DNA of 64,000 nucleotides from the NCBI GenBank assembly GCA_963933975.1, contig CAWVWE010000010.1:1-64000 (forward strand). Reading direction: 5' to 3'. Numbering within the stretch: the first letter of the stretch is position 1; the number at the start of each line of letters is the position of its first letter. The notes beneath the pieces were generated by a model. The model saw nothing but the letters and a program-made list of their open reading frames with translations. It made no database searches and had not been told where the DNA came from. The position numbers were made by a program, and so were the translations under genes. This document shows, piece by piece, positions 33,698 to 41,627 of this stretch. The stretch comes from UBA10364 sp905182675. Lineage in GTDB: Bacteria > Bacteroidota > Bacteroidia > Flavobacteriales > Schleiferiaceae.

Positions 33698-34576
33698 TTA
33701 GTAGTATAATTCGTTAGTTCTTAATTTTAAATATCGACGTATGGCAATAGCCGTTGAAACGCCTGGAACTATTAATCCCAAGATCAACAACAATAATGAC
33801 ACCATCAAAAACGTCTCACGCGTAATCAATAAGGCAAATGCAGGGAAGTATTGGTTAAACACCCACCCAGAGAATAGTAAAAGTGACAGACTCAGCACAG
33901 TACTTAAAATACCGAGCATTAGGGAGTTAATCAAATAAGGACGTCGTATAAACCCACTTGTGGCGCCTACTAATTGCATGGTCTTAAGGAGGAAACGCTT
34001 GGAGTAAATAGTCAAACGTATACTACTGTTGATTAAGGCCAGAGCAACCATTAAGAGCAAAAGCGATGCAGCAAAGAGTAAATAGGTGATCTTTTCAATA
34101 TTATCATTGACCAAACCAACAAGGTCTCTGTCATATAAAACATCAATAATATAATCTCGGTCGATGAGCTCTTTTTTCAAAGCGTCTAAGTCTCCCGCAG
34201 CCACAATTTCTGCTCGAAGGTTAATGTCAATGGTATTACTGAGTGGGTTATATCCTAAAAAAGCTATGAAATCTTCTCCTAAATCTTCCTCAAGATGCCT
34301 CGCGGCCTCCTCTTTAGTAACCAATTCAGCAGATTTCGCATAGGAAGCCAACTGCTGTGTCTTTAAAAGTGTTCGTAGTTCTGCTTCCGGAATATTTTCA
34401 TCTAAGACTAGGGTGAACGTAAAGTTCTCTCGAACTGCAGCACCTAAATCTCTGGCAGACAGTACCAGTACACCAAGCGTTCCCAAGACAAACAGGACCA
34501 GGGTCATGGAAATGACCACAGATATATAGGAAGACCTCACTCGAGAGGAGGTAAATTTTTGCTCTTTAGAACTCAT
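33698..34576 (-). CDS. ftsX: Cell-division protein FtsX
   Basis: 292 residues with the permease layout: N-terminal helix at about 17-37, a periplasmic domain of ~130 residues, then three helices (about 166-186, 213-233, 254-277). FtsX with the ATPase FtsE controls peptidoglycan hydrolases at the division site. RFLLKTMQLVGATSGFIRRPYL is the conserved cytoplasmic FtsX loop. No ftsE is next to it, as usual in this phylum. The start at ATG 34576 lies five bases from a near-consensus promoter box, so the transcript may be leaderless. It is divergent from leuS. Confidence 0.93.
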   Translation of the reverse strand: MSSKEQKFTSSRVRSSYISVVISMTLVLFVLGTLGVLVLSARDLGAAVRENFTFTLVLDENIPEAELRTLLKTQQLASYAKSAELVTKEEAARHLEEDLGEDFIAFLGYNPLSNTIDINLRAEIVAAGDLDALKKELIDRDYIIDVLYDRDLVGLVNDNIEKITYLLFAASLLLLMVALALINSSIRLTIYSKRFLLKTMQLVGATSGFIRRPYLINSLMLGILSTVLSLSLLLFSGWVFNQYFPAFALLITRETFLMVSLLLLILGLIVPGVSTAIAIRRYLKLRTNELYY

Positions 34577-34581
34577 CTAGG

Positions 34582-34589
34582 CGAAAATA
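34582..34589 (-). promoter_or_regulatory. Candidate -7 element of the ftsX operon (TATTTTCG)
   Basis: TATTTTCG on the minus strand has one mismatch to TAnnTTTG and is separated by five bases (CCTAG) from the ftsX ATG, the same N5 arrangement as porU and rlmN. The whole 69-base gap to leuS also holds TAATTTTA at 34612-34619 on plus, one base off consensus and 26 bases before the leuS ATG. Confidence 0.35.
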
Positions 34590-34645
34590 GTAAATCCTGC
34601 GCGGCATTCACTAATTTTACGCGTGTTCAACACTTCTTTAACGAC

Positions 34646-37405
34646 ATGGAGTACAATCATCGCAAAATTGATCAAAAATGGCAAAGTAAATGGGCGCAAG
34701 AAGGCACCTATAACGCGAGTCATAATAGTGATATGCCTAAGTTCTACGTGCTCGACATGTTTCCCTATCCCTCGGGTGCCGGACTGCATGTTGGACATCC
34801 GTTGGGATACATCGCCTCAGATATTTACGCCCGATACAAGCGACAGAAAGGTTTCAATGTTCTTCACCCCATGGGTTATGATGCGTTTGGCCTACCCGCT
34901 GAACAATACGCTATTCAAACAGGACAACATCCTGAGAAAACCACAGAGATTAATACCGCTCGTTACCGTGAGCAGTTGGACAATATTGGGTTTGGTCTAG
35001 ACTGGTCGCGCGAATTTAAAACTACCGATCCTAGCTATTACAAATGGACCCAGTGGATATTCATCCAACTATTTGACGCTTGGTACGATCATAATATTGA
35101 TAAGAGCCAACCTATATCCAAGCTGATGGCCCATCTTGAAGCAAGAGGTACAGACGGGTTGAATGCTGAATGCACTGAGGAGCTAACGATTTCTGCAGAA
35201 CAATGGATATCCATGGATGAATCTCAGCAAGCAGAAACGCTACTGAATTATCGTTTGGCCTACCGCAGTGAAAGTAATGTTAACTGGTGTCCTGAATTAG
35301 GTACGGTACTCGCTAATGATGAGATTAAAGATGGCCTCAGTGAACGTGGTGGATATCCCGTTTTACAAAAGAAAATGATGCAATGGTCCATGCGTATTAC
35401 AGCCTTCGCTGACCGTTTATTGGAAGGTTTAGACCGTATTGACTGGAGTAATTCTTTAAAAGAGACCCAACGCAATTGGATTGGAAAATCACAAGGAGCC
35501 TCACTTGTTTTCGACATCAAGGATCATAACGCACGAATCGAAGTATTCACAACACGTCCTGACACACTTTTTGGAGTGACCTTTGTGACACTTGCCCCTG
35601 AGCATGAATTGGTGGATGTTCTTACAACAACTGGACAGCAAGAAGCTATTAAGTCCTACAAAGCCATCGCTGCAGCACGCAGTGAACGTGATCGCATGGC
35701 GGATACGAAAACCATAAGCGGCTGTTTCACGGGAGCATATGTTCTACATCCTATTACCAAAAAACAGCTGCCTATATGGATAGGCGACTATGTTTTAGCG
35801 AGCTACGGTACGGGTGCTGTAATGGCAGTTCCAGCGCATGATAGCCGAGATTATGCTTTTGCTAAATACTTTGATTTACCCATCCAAGAAGTGGTTTCAG
35901 GAGGCAATATTAGCCAAGAAGCCTATGATGCGAAATCAGGTAAAATGATCAATTCTGACTTCTTGAATGGCCTAGAGGCTTCCGTAGCAAAGATCAGCAT
36001 CATTGCGCATCTAGAACAAATTGGCTACGGAAAGGGCGCTACACAATATAAATTGCGAGATGCCGTCTTTGGACGCCAGCGCTACTGGGGCGAACCCATT
36101 CCTATTTACTATGAACATGGTGTGGCGAAAACATTACCATTAGACGCATTGCCGCTTACACTTCCAGAGGTAGACAAATACTTACCTACACATGACGGCC
36201 AACCTCCCTTAGCGCGAGCTAAACAATGGGAATACAAGGGTCATCCGTTAGAAACCACTACCATGCCTGGTTGGGCTGGGTCTAGTTGGTATTTCTTACG
36301 ATTTATGGATGCCCATAACGAAAGCGCATTCACTTCTAAATCGACGACTGATTATTGGAACCAAGTAGATTTATACATTGGTGGTGCTGAACATGGTACT
36401 GGGCACTTACTTTACGCACGTTTCTGGACGAAGTTTTTGTTCGATATGGGCTTCATTTCCTTTGACGAGCCTTTTAAAAAGCTTATTAACCAGGGAATGA
36501 TTCAAGGTATTTCCGCCTTCGTCCATCGCATCAATGGCACCAACACCTATGTAAGTGCTGGGCTCATAGATCAGCATGACACACAAGCCATTCATGTCGA
36601 TGTAAGTTTCTTGCAAGGCAATGAGTTAGATACGAGTGCCTTTAAGAATTGGCGCAAAGAATACGAGGATGCAACATTTATTCTTGAGGGGGGAAAGTAC
36701 CTGTGTAGTCGAGAGGTTGAAAAGATGTCAAAATCAAAATTCAATGTCACCAATCCAGATGATATTGTAGATAAATACGGAGCCGATGTGCTACGGATGT
36801 ACGAAATGTTCTTAGGACCACTCGAACAAAGTAAACCTTGGAACACCCAAGGTCTTTCGGGAGTCTCGGGATTTCAGCGCAAATTCTGGAAATTATTCCA
36901 CCCAAATGGATCCTTTAAAATCAGCGAAGGGCCTGCAGATAAAAAAGCCCTAAAGGCCGTACATAGCTGTATCAAGAAGGTGAATGAAGACATGAATAAT
37001 TTCAGTTTCAACACCTCGATTTCCGCCTTCATGATTGCGACAAATGAACTCTCTGAGCTTAAAACTAACGAGCGTGAAGCACTTCAGCCTCTGGTTCAAC
37101 TACTTGCTCCTTTTGCTCCGCATCTGGCAGAGGAATTATGGGAGAAGCTTTCTGGAAAAGGCTCTGTAACCGTCTGTTCTTACCCGGTGCATAAGGAAGA
37201 ATTCCTCATAGAGAATAGTAAGAATTATCCTGTATCGTTCAATGGTAAAGTGCGATACCAATTGGAACTATCCTTAAGTCTGACCTCGGAAGAGATTGAA
37301 AACATCGTTTTAGCAGATGTACGCACTTCTGAGCAATTAGGTGATAAGCAAGTAAGGAAAATAATCATCGTACCAGGACGAATCATTAATATAGTGATCG
37401 GTTAG
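34646..37405 (+). CDS. leuS: Leucyl-tRNA synthetase
   Basis: 919 residues from ATG 34646 (MEYNHRKIDQKWQSKW); an in-frame upstream start at 34559 would run through ftsX and is rejected. The HIGH motif is HVGHPLGY and the lysine loop is EKMSKSKFNV. The editing domain is present (TTRPDTLFGVTFV, GTGAVMAVPAHDSRDYAFA). Two insertions typical of Bacteroidota LeuRS are seen: one before NWCPELGTVLANDE and one between FINQGMIQG-like sequence and the KMSKS loop. The C-terminal anticodon domain ends at VPGRIINIVIG. No terminator is visible before the convergent M23 gene, 9 bases on. Confidence 0.97.
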   Translation: MEYNHRKIDQKWQSKWAQEGTYNASHNSDMPKFYVLDMFPYPSGAGLHVGHPLGYIASDIYARYKRQKGFNVLHPMGYDAFGLPAEQYAIQTGQHPEKTTEINTARYREQLDNIGFGLDWSREFKTTDPSYYKWTQWIFIQLFDAWYDHNIDKSQPISKLMAHLEARGTDGLNAECTEELTISAEQWISMDESQQAETLLNYRLAYRSESNVNWCPELGTVLANDEIKDGLSERGGYPVLQKKMMQWSMRITAFADRLLEGLDRIDWSNSLKETQRNWIGKSQGASLVFDIKDHNARIEVFTTRPDTLFGVTFVTLAPEHELVDVLTTTGQQEAIKSYKAIAAARSERDRMADTKTISGCFTGAYVLHPITKKQLPIWIGDYVLASYGTGAVMAVPAHDSRDYAFAKYFDLPIQEVVSGGNISQEAYDAKSGKMINSDFLNGLEASVAKISIIAHLEQIGYGKGATQYKLRDAVFGRQRYWGEPIPIYYEHGVAKTLPLDALPLTLPEVDKYLPTHDGQPPLARAKQWEYKGHPLETTTMPGWAGSSWYFLRFMDAHNESAFTSKSTTDYWNQVDLYIGGAEHGTGHLLYARFWTKFLFDMGFISFDEPFKKLINQGMIQGISAFVHRINGTNTYVSAGLIDQHDTQAIHVDVSFLQGNELDTSAFKNWRKEYEDATFILEGGKYLCSREVEKMSKSKFNVTNPDDIVDKYGADVLRMYEMFLGPLEQSKPWNTQGLSGVSGFQRKFWKLFHPNGSFKISEGPADKKALKAVHSCIKKVNEDMNNFSFNTSISAFMIATNELSELKTNEREALQPLVQLLAPFAPHLAEELWEKLSGKGSVTVCSYPVHKEEFLIENSKNYPVSFNGKVRYQLELSLSLTSEEIENIVLADVRTSEQLGDKQVRKIIIVPGRIINIVIG

Positions 37406-37414
37406 ACACAAGAA

Positions 37415-38656
37415 TTAAATGGCGTCAAGACGCGTTTTTAACTCCTTCATATAGGCCTTGTATACCGACATGCGTTCTTGCGTAAGTGGCTCAGCATCTG
37501 GTAGTTTCTGTCGGTATGGATCGACTTGTTTACCATTGACCCAAAATCTGTAACATACATGTGGTCCAGTAGCTAATCCTGTAGATCCGACATAACCAAT
37601 TACATCTCCCTGCTTTACGTGAAGCCCGTTTTTGACACCTGGTCTAATTTTACTCATGTGCAAGTACTGTGTTGTATAAGTACCATTATGGCGAACCTTA
37701 ACATAATTTCCATTGGCAGAAGTATACTTTGCCGCGATGACCACACCATCCGCAGTGGTCATTATTGGAGTGCCGGTTGGCGCAGCATAATCAGTTCCTA
37801 AATGAGCTTTCCACCGCTTTTGAACAGGATGAAACCTACGGCCACTATATCGAGATGATATGCGCGTAAAGTCCAAGGGTGCACGCAGAAATGTTTTTCG
37901 CAAGCTTCGGCCGTCCTCATCATAGTAATCATGGAAACCCAACTCATTTTTATAGGGGAAAGCGTAAAAATCATTATCTACATGATTGATATTGGATGCT
38001 ATAACGCGCTTTAGTCCCACGTAGGTGGTGTCATCTACGTATTCTTCTTCGTAAACCACAGAGAACTGATCCCCCTTTTGAAGGCGGAAGAAGTCAATAC
38101 TCCATGCGTAGATCTCCACCAAAGACATCGCTAAGGCTTGAGTACCTCCTGCCCTGCCAACACTTAAATACAGAGCATCTTCAATGGTTCCTGAAATCTC
38201 TCTTCTGCGAACAATTCGTTCTTTCTCTACTTTTTTAGCGTATAGTGAATCTTGAAGAGAAACAATCCAATACTCATATTTACTCTCAGGATAAATAAAA
38301 TAGCTTGGGAAAATAGAGTTGTCTCCCGTAGCAAACTTAACCTCAACCTCTGCCCTAATTCGTCGGACATTGAATTCATCTTCTACGGCAGCAGCGATCT
38401 TATAAATTTGTGATGTGCCTATACCTCTTTTACCTAAAAGTGCGCCAAAGCTCTCTCCCGAAATGATCTTATGGCTCTCAAAACGTAGGGTATCTGAGGG
38501 TATCGTTAAATAAAAGGCAGGTTCTTGAACGGTCAGATCTACCTCATCCAAACTCATTTCCACTTGAGGTTCTGACGACTCAGCAGAAATCACACTGAAC
38601 AAAATGATGACAAAAAAAGATGCGACGGCGATCCATGCCAGCTTCTTTAAACTCAT
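37415..38656 (-). CDS. M23-family metallopeptidase with an altered zinc site
   Basis: 413 residues: an N-terminal hydrophobic anchor (about 7-25), a LysM-less N-domain (GESFGALLGKRGIGTSQIYK, KEVKFATGDN-like strand) and a C-terminal M23 domain. Zinc and catalytic positions are H285 and D289 (HLGTDYAAPTGTP), H333 (QYLHMSK) and H366, but the last ligand is Cys368 (GPHVCYRFW) where classical M23 has HxH. The HVCYRFW form is, to my knowledge, frequent in this phylum, so it may be a distinct subgroup with His/Asp/Cys zinc or a degenerate regulator. Likely a periplasmic peptidoglycan protein, EnvC/NlpD- or MepM-like. It follows the tryptophan dioxygenase-like gene by 4 bases. Confidence 0.85.
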   Translation of the reverse strand: MSLKKLAWIAVASFFVIILFSVISAESSEPQVEMSLDEVDLTVQEPAFYLTIPSDTLRFESHKIISGESFGALLGKRGIGTSQIYKIAAAVEDEFNVRRIRAEVEVKFATGDNSIFPSYFIYPESKYEYWIVSLQDSLYAKKVEKERIVRRREISGTIEDALYLSVGRAGGTQALAMSLVEIYAWSIDFFRLQKGDQFSVVYEEEYVDDTTYVGLKRVIASNINHVDNDFYAFPYKNELGFHDYYDEDGRSLRKTFLRAPLDFTRISSRYSGRRFHPVQKRWKAHLGTDYAAPTGTPIMTTADGVVIAAKYTSANGNYVKVRHNGTYTTQYLHMSKIRPGVKNGLHVKQGDVIGYVGSTGLATGPHVCYRFWVNGKQVDPYRQKLPDAEPLTQERMSVYKAYMKELKTRLDAI

Positions 38657-38660
38657 AAGG

Positions 38661-39626
38661 TTATTTCTCTAATTCACTTAATGTTTCATGTACCCAACTC
38701 TTGCCCCAATCCGCAATTTGCGTAGCAGTCCATAACTCCGGAAAGAACACACGGCGTTGGAACCTAGGAGGTAAATATTTTTGCCAATTAGTTCCACCGG
38801 TTGCCTGAATGTCTACCGGTTTTTTGCTTAAATATCTAACGGCTGTTTTATAATGCTGTAGTGGCCAATATACATTGACATTGAGGTCTAATTTACGCAA
38901 TGCATCCTCCAGATCAGCACACTGATCTTCAGTCCAGTGCTCTTTAAAACCTTGGTATTTAGCCCATATATTACAATGCTCATACGCCTCTGCTGTAAAC
39001 AGCAAATCATCCCAATATTTTTCCATGAACTGAACAGCTGTATAGGCAGGTTGACCTGTACTTTCAACCTTGGCTCCATCCTTCCAATAAATTGAATTCA
39101 TCTGATTCTCAAGGGAAGCTTCACGTAATTCCTCACGCTTGCTCTCTGCCACAATATTTATGACTGGAGCACAACCTAATTCGATGATGCGATATTGTAC
39201 ACTTTGGAATCCAGAAGCTGGAGCTAACGCATCTCTGAAGGTTAAAAACTCTTCTTTTTTCATGCCTAATTCCATGACACCAAAGCTGTGTTTTAAAGCA
39301 TCGAAGTAGCGATTTATTCTCGCAATGCGCTCAGTGAAGTCCTCGAAATCAGGCTCTACAGATCCCGCTAAGGCATCTATTTCTATTCGAGTAAGCTTAA
39401 AGTATAATTCCGTAATCTGATGATACATGATGAAAATAGGCTCATCTGCAACCTGCGTTACAGGACGCTGTAAGCTCAGCAGTGTATCTAACTGTATATA
39501 GTCCCAATAATTTTGAAACTGCTGCTGCTGCCATCCATTGACATAGGTTTCAAAGTCTTGACCCGTATGCTCAATTTTCGAGCGCAAGGATTCAAGTTTT
39601 TGCATTAATTCAGGAGTCCACTCCAT
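38661..39626 (-). CDS. Tryptophan 2,3-dioxygenase family protein
   Basis: 321 residues from ATG 39626 (MEWTPELMQKLE); an upstream ATG at 39662 would include the candidate promoter box and is less likely. A heme dioxygenase of the TDO family that would open the indole ring of tryptophan to N-formylkynurenine. Signature segments are IFIMYHQITELYFKL (distal-side His region), APASGFQSVQYRIIELG, and WPLQHYKTAVRYL with the proximal heme His, followed by the GGTNWQKYL turn. No other kynurenine genes are here. Its coupling to an M23 peptidase gene is unexplained; the family in Bacteroidota is often annotated only to family level. Confidence 0.83.
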   Translation of the reverse strand: MEWTPELMQKLESLRSKIEHTGQDFETYVNGWQQQQFQNYWDYIQLDTLLSLQRPVTQVADEPIFIMYHQITELYFKLTRIEIDALAGSVEPDFEDFTERIARINRYFDALKHSFGVMELGMKKEEFLTFRDALAPASGFQSVQYRIIELGCAPVINIVAESKREELREASLENQMNSIYWKDGAKVESTGQPAYTAVQFMEKYWDDLLFTAEAYEHCNIWAKYQGFKEHWTEDQCADLEDALRKLDLNVNVYWPLQHYKTAVRYLSKKPVDIQATGGTNWQKYLPPRFQRRVFFPELWTATQIADWGKSWVHETLSELEK

Positions 39627-39649
39627 AAGGCATGAAAATAGGTTATGCT

Positions 39650-39657
39650 CAAAAATA
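39650..39657 (-). promoter_or_regulatory. Candidate -7 element before the tryptophan dioxygenase-like gene (TATTTTTG)
   Basis: A perfect TAnnTTTG on minus, 23 bases before ATG 39626 and inside the possible longer N-terminus, which supports the shorter start. No well-spaced TTG upstream. Confidence 0.4.
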
Positions 39658-39707
39658 AGCATTGCACTCCTTGATTATCTTAGAACAGTGATCGGATTAT
39701 GAACGAA

Positions 39708-40742
39708 TTAATTCGCCTTGTACTTAGAGAGTGTGAACTTGAATTCTGTCCCTTCACCCTCTTTGGATTTTACCGTAATGGTTTCGTTATGCTTATCTAT
39801 GATGTGCTTCACAATGGACAACCCTAGACCAGATCCTCCAGCCTCCCTGGACCTCGCCTTATCAACCCTGTAAAACCGTTCAAAAACACGTCCAAGATCT
39901 TCTTCTGGTATGCCAAATCCACGGTCCTTAATCGTAATTTGAATTTTATCGTCAACCTCATCACAATACAGAGATACCGTTTTACCCTCATCACTATACT
40001 TCATAGCGTTAACAAGAAGATTATCTAAAACCTGCTCTATACGAGGTGCGTCGCAAAAGACAAAAGTCTTTTTATCAATATTAAACATTACGCTAACCTT
40101 AGCGCTCCGTTTTCCGGCGTAACTCTCTATAACTTGCAACGTATCTTCAATGAGGTTATTCAGGTTGATCGGGGCCAACATGATATCATATTGGCCACTT
40201 TCAACCTTAGAAAGTACATCCATATCCTTAATCAAGGAAGTCATTCGTTCTACAGATTTAGCCGCGCGCTTAAGAAATTTGAGGGCAACTTTAGGATCTT
40301 CTATGGCGCCATCCAGCAAAGTAAGGACGTAGCCTTGAATATTGAAAATAGGAGTTTTTAATTCATGACTGACATTTCCTATGTACTCTCTACGAAATTG
40401 TTCACGACCTTTTAGCTCCTCAACAATAAGACTCTGACGCGAAGTCCATTGATATACTTCGTTTTCTAGGGTCTGGAGTGTTACTGTCTTACGCGATTTA
40501 GAGGGTAACGAGGAACTCATGCCATGTTCCTCAATCATCATCTGGATTTTCCGGACCCGTAAAGTGACGTTTAGGTAAATGCTCAACATCAATGCAATAA
40601 ACAACACCGCACCGAAAAACATCCATAGCAACCAATCCGGTATGGCGGGATAAACAGCACTCATATAATTAAGTAATAACGCAAAAAGCGTAAAACCAAG
40701 TGTAAAACAAATTGCTACTCGCACTAACCTACCGTATTTCAT
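39708..40742 (-). CDS. PhoR-like sensor histidine kinase
   Basis: 344 residues with two N-terminal membrane helices (about 8-28 and 37-58) and only a tiny periplasmic loop, so the signal is probably sensed in the membrane or via a partner. HisKA domain: YIGNVSHELKTPIFNIQGYV with phospho-His126. The ATPase domain has N-box LVNAMKYSDEG, G1 KDRGFGIPEEDLGRVFERFYRVD and GSGLGLSIVKHI. The ELKTPIFNIQGYV H-box and paired PhoB-like regulator fit the PhoR group of Bacteroidota. The start overlaps the regulator stop (TAATG), so the pair is coupled. Input as phosphate starvation is inference from similarity only. Confidence 0.87.
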   Translation of the reverse strand: MKYGRLVRVAICFTLGFTLFALLLNYMSAVYPAIPDWLLWMFFGAVLFIALMLSIYLNVTLRVRKIQMMIEEHGMSSSLPSKSRKTVTLQTLENEVYQWTSRQSLIVEELKGREQFRREYIGNVSHELKTPIFNIQGYVLTLLDGAIEDPKVALKFLKRAAKSVERMTSLIKDMDVLSKVESGQYDIMLAPINLNNLIEDTLQVIESYAGKRSAKVSVMFNIDKKTFVFCDAPRIEQVLDNLLVNAMKYSDEGKTVSLYCDEVDDKIQITIKDRGFGIPEEDLGRVFERFYRVDKARSREAGGSGLGLSIVKHIIDKHNETITVKSKEGEGTEFKFTLSKYKAN

Positions 40743-41434
40743 TACGCTGCAAGCTCAAATTTATACCCTACACCTTTGACTGTTTTTATTAAGTCGTCAC
40801 CGATTTTTTCTCTTAATTTTCTGATGTGTACATCAATGGTACGTCCACCAACGATCACGGCTGTTCCCCAAATTCTATCCATGATTTCTTCACGAGTAAA
40901 AACTTTCCCAGGTTTAGAAGCTAATAAGCTTAGAAGTTCAAATTCTTTTCTAGGGAGATCTAATACTTTTCCATTGAGTTCGATATGATAACGCTCAGGA
41001 TCGATGATCAAAGTCCCTAATTGCATACGATCTGGCACTACTTGACCTTGGGTAGGGCGCCGCCTTAGGAGCGCTTTTAGTCTCGAAGTCAGTACTTTAG
41101 GCTTGACAGGCTTGGTGATATAATCGTCTGCCCCCGCCTCAAAACCTGCAACCTGTGAATAGTCCTCACCACGAGCCGTAAGGAAAGCTATGATAGTATG
41201 TTCTAAACCAGGAATTTTCTTGATTTGGTCACAAGCTTCTATGCCATCCATTTCAGGCATCATCAGGTCCAAAAGTATAAGATCTGGCTTGATCTCTCGG
41301 GCTTTAGTTACACCTTCTTTACCGCTTGAAGCTGTATAAACCTTGTAGCCTTCATTTTTTAAATTATAAGCGACAATCTCTAAAATGTCCGGCTCATCAT
41401 CTACAAGTAATATTTTTGCTTCCCAAGTTTTCAT
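40742..41434 (-). CDS. OmpR/PhoB-family response regulator
   Basis: 230 residues. The receiver domain has the acidic pocket VDDEPD (11-16), phospho-acceptor Asp56 (LILLDLMMPEMDG), the Thr of FLTARG and Lys in YITKPVKP. The C-terminal winged helix (about 128-230) shows LDLPRKEFELLSLLASKPGKVFTREEIMDRIWG and RTIDVHIRKLREKIGDD. PhoB-like. Paired with the kinase through a TAATG overlap. It is divergent from the lipoprotein/TonB-receptor genes across a 193-base region with inverted and direct repeats, so it may control them. Confidence 0.9.
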   Translation of the reverse strand: MKTWEAKILLVDDEPDILEIVAYNLKNEGYKVYTASSGKEGVTKAREIKPDLILLDLMMPEMDGIEACDQIKKIPGLEHTIIAFLTARGEDYSQVAGFEAGADDYITKPVKPKVLTSRLKALLRRRPTQGQVVPDRMQLGTLIIDPERYHIELNGKVLDLPRKEFELLSLLASKPGKVFTREEIMDRIWGTAVIVGGRTIDVHIRKLREKIGDDLIKTVKGVGYKFELAA

Positions 41435-41473
41435 AAGTAGTATGCTCTAACACAAAGGAAAGTAATAAATTCT

Positions 41474-41506
41474 ATTGTAACTCACGAAATGATCACTGGT
41501 TACAAT
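41474..41506. promoter_or_regulatory. Inverted repeat, possible operator in the regulator/lipoprotein gap
   Basis: ATTGTAAC (41474-41481) and GTTACAAT (41499-41506) are perfect 8-base arms 17 bases apart, placed about 40 bases before the regulator ATG. TAACACAA is also repeated directly at about 41448 and 41522. The symmetry is what a dimeric DNA-binding protein would use; the protein is unknown. Confidence 0.4.
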
Positions 41507-41553
41507 AAGGTAAAATGTATTTAACACAAGGTTAATCCACGATGAAATCAAAG

Positions 41554-41598
41554 TTCACACCGACATAAAGTTCAGTTTACATTCAACTCCTTCATTTG
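41554..41598 (+). promoter_or_regulatory. TTCA direct repeats, possible regulator-binding region of the lipoprotein gene
   Basis: TTCA occurs at 41554, 41571, 41582 and 41591, the second pair spaced 11 bases as in the tandem sites of OmpR/PhoB proteins. AAGTTCA is duplicated at 41551 and 41568. The block ends in TTCATTTG (one base off TAnnTTTG), 29 bases before the ATG at 41628. Weak evidence; AT-rich sequence makes chance matches common. Confidence 0.25.
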
Positions 41599-41627
41599 TA
41601 GTAGAAATAAACTAACTAAACAAAACG

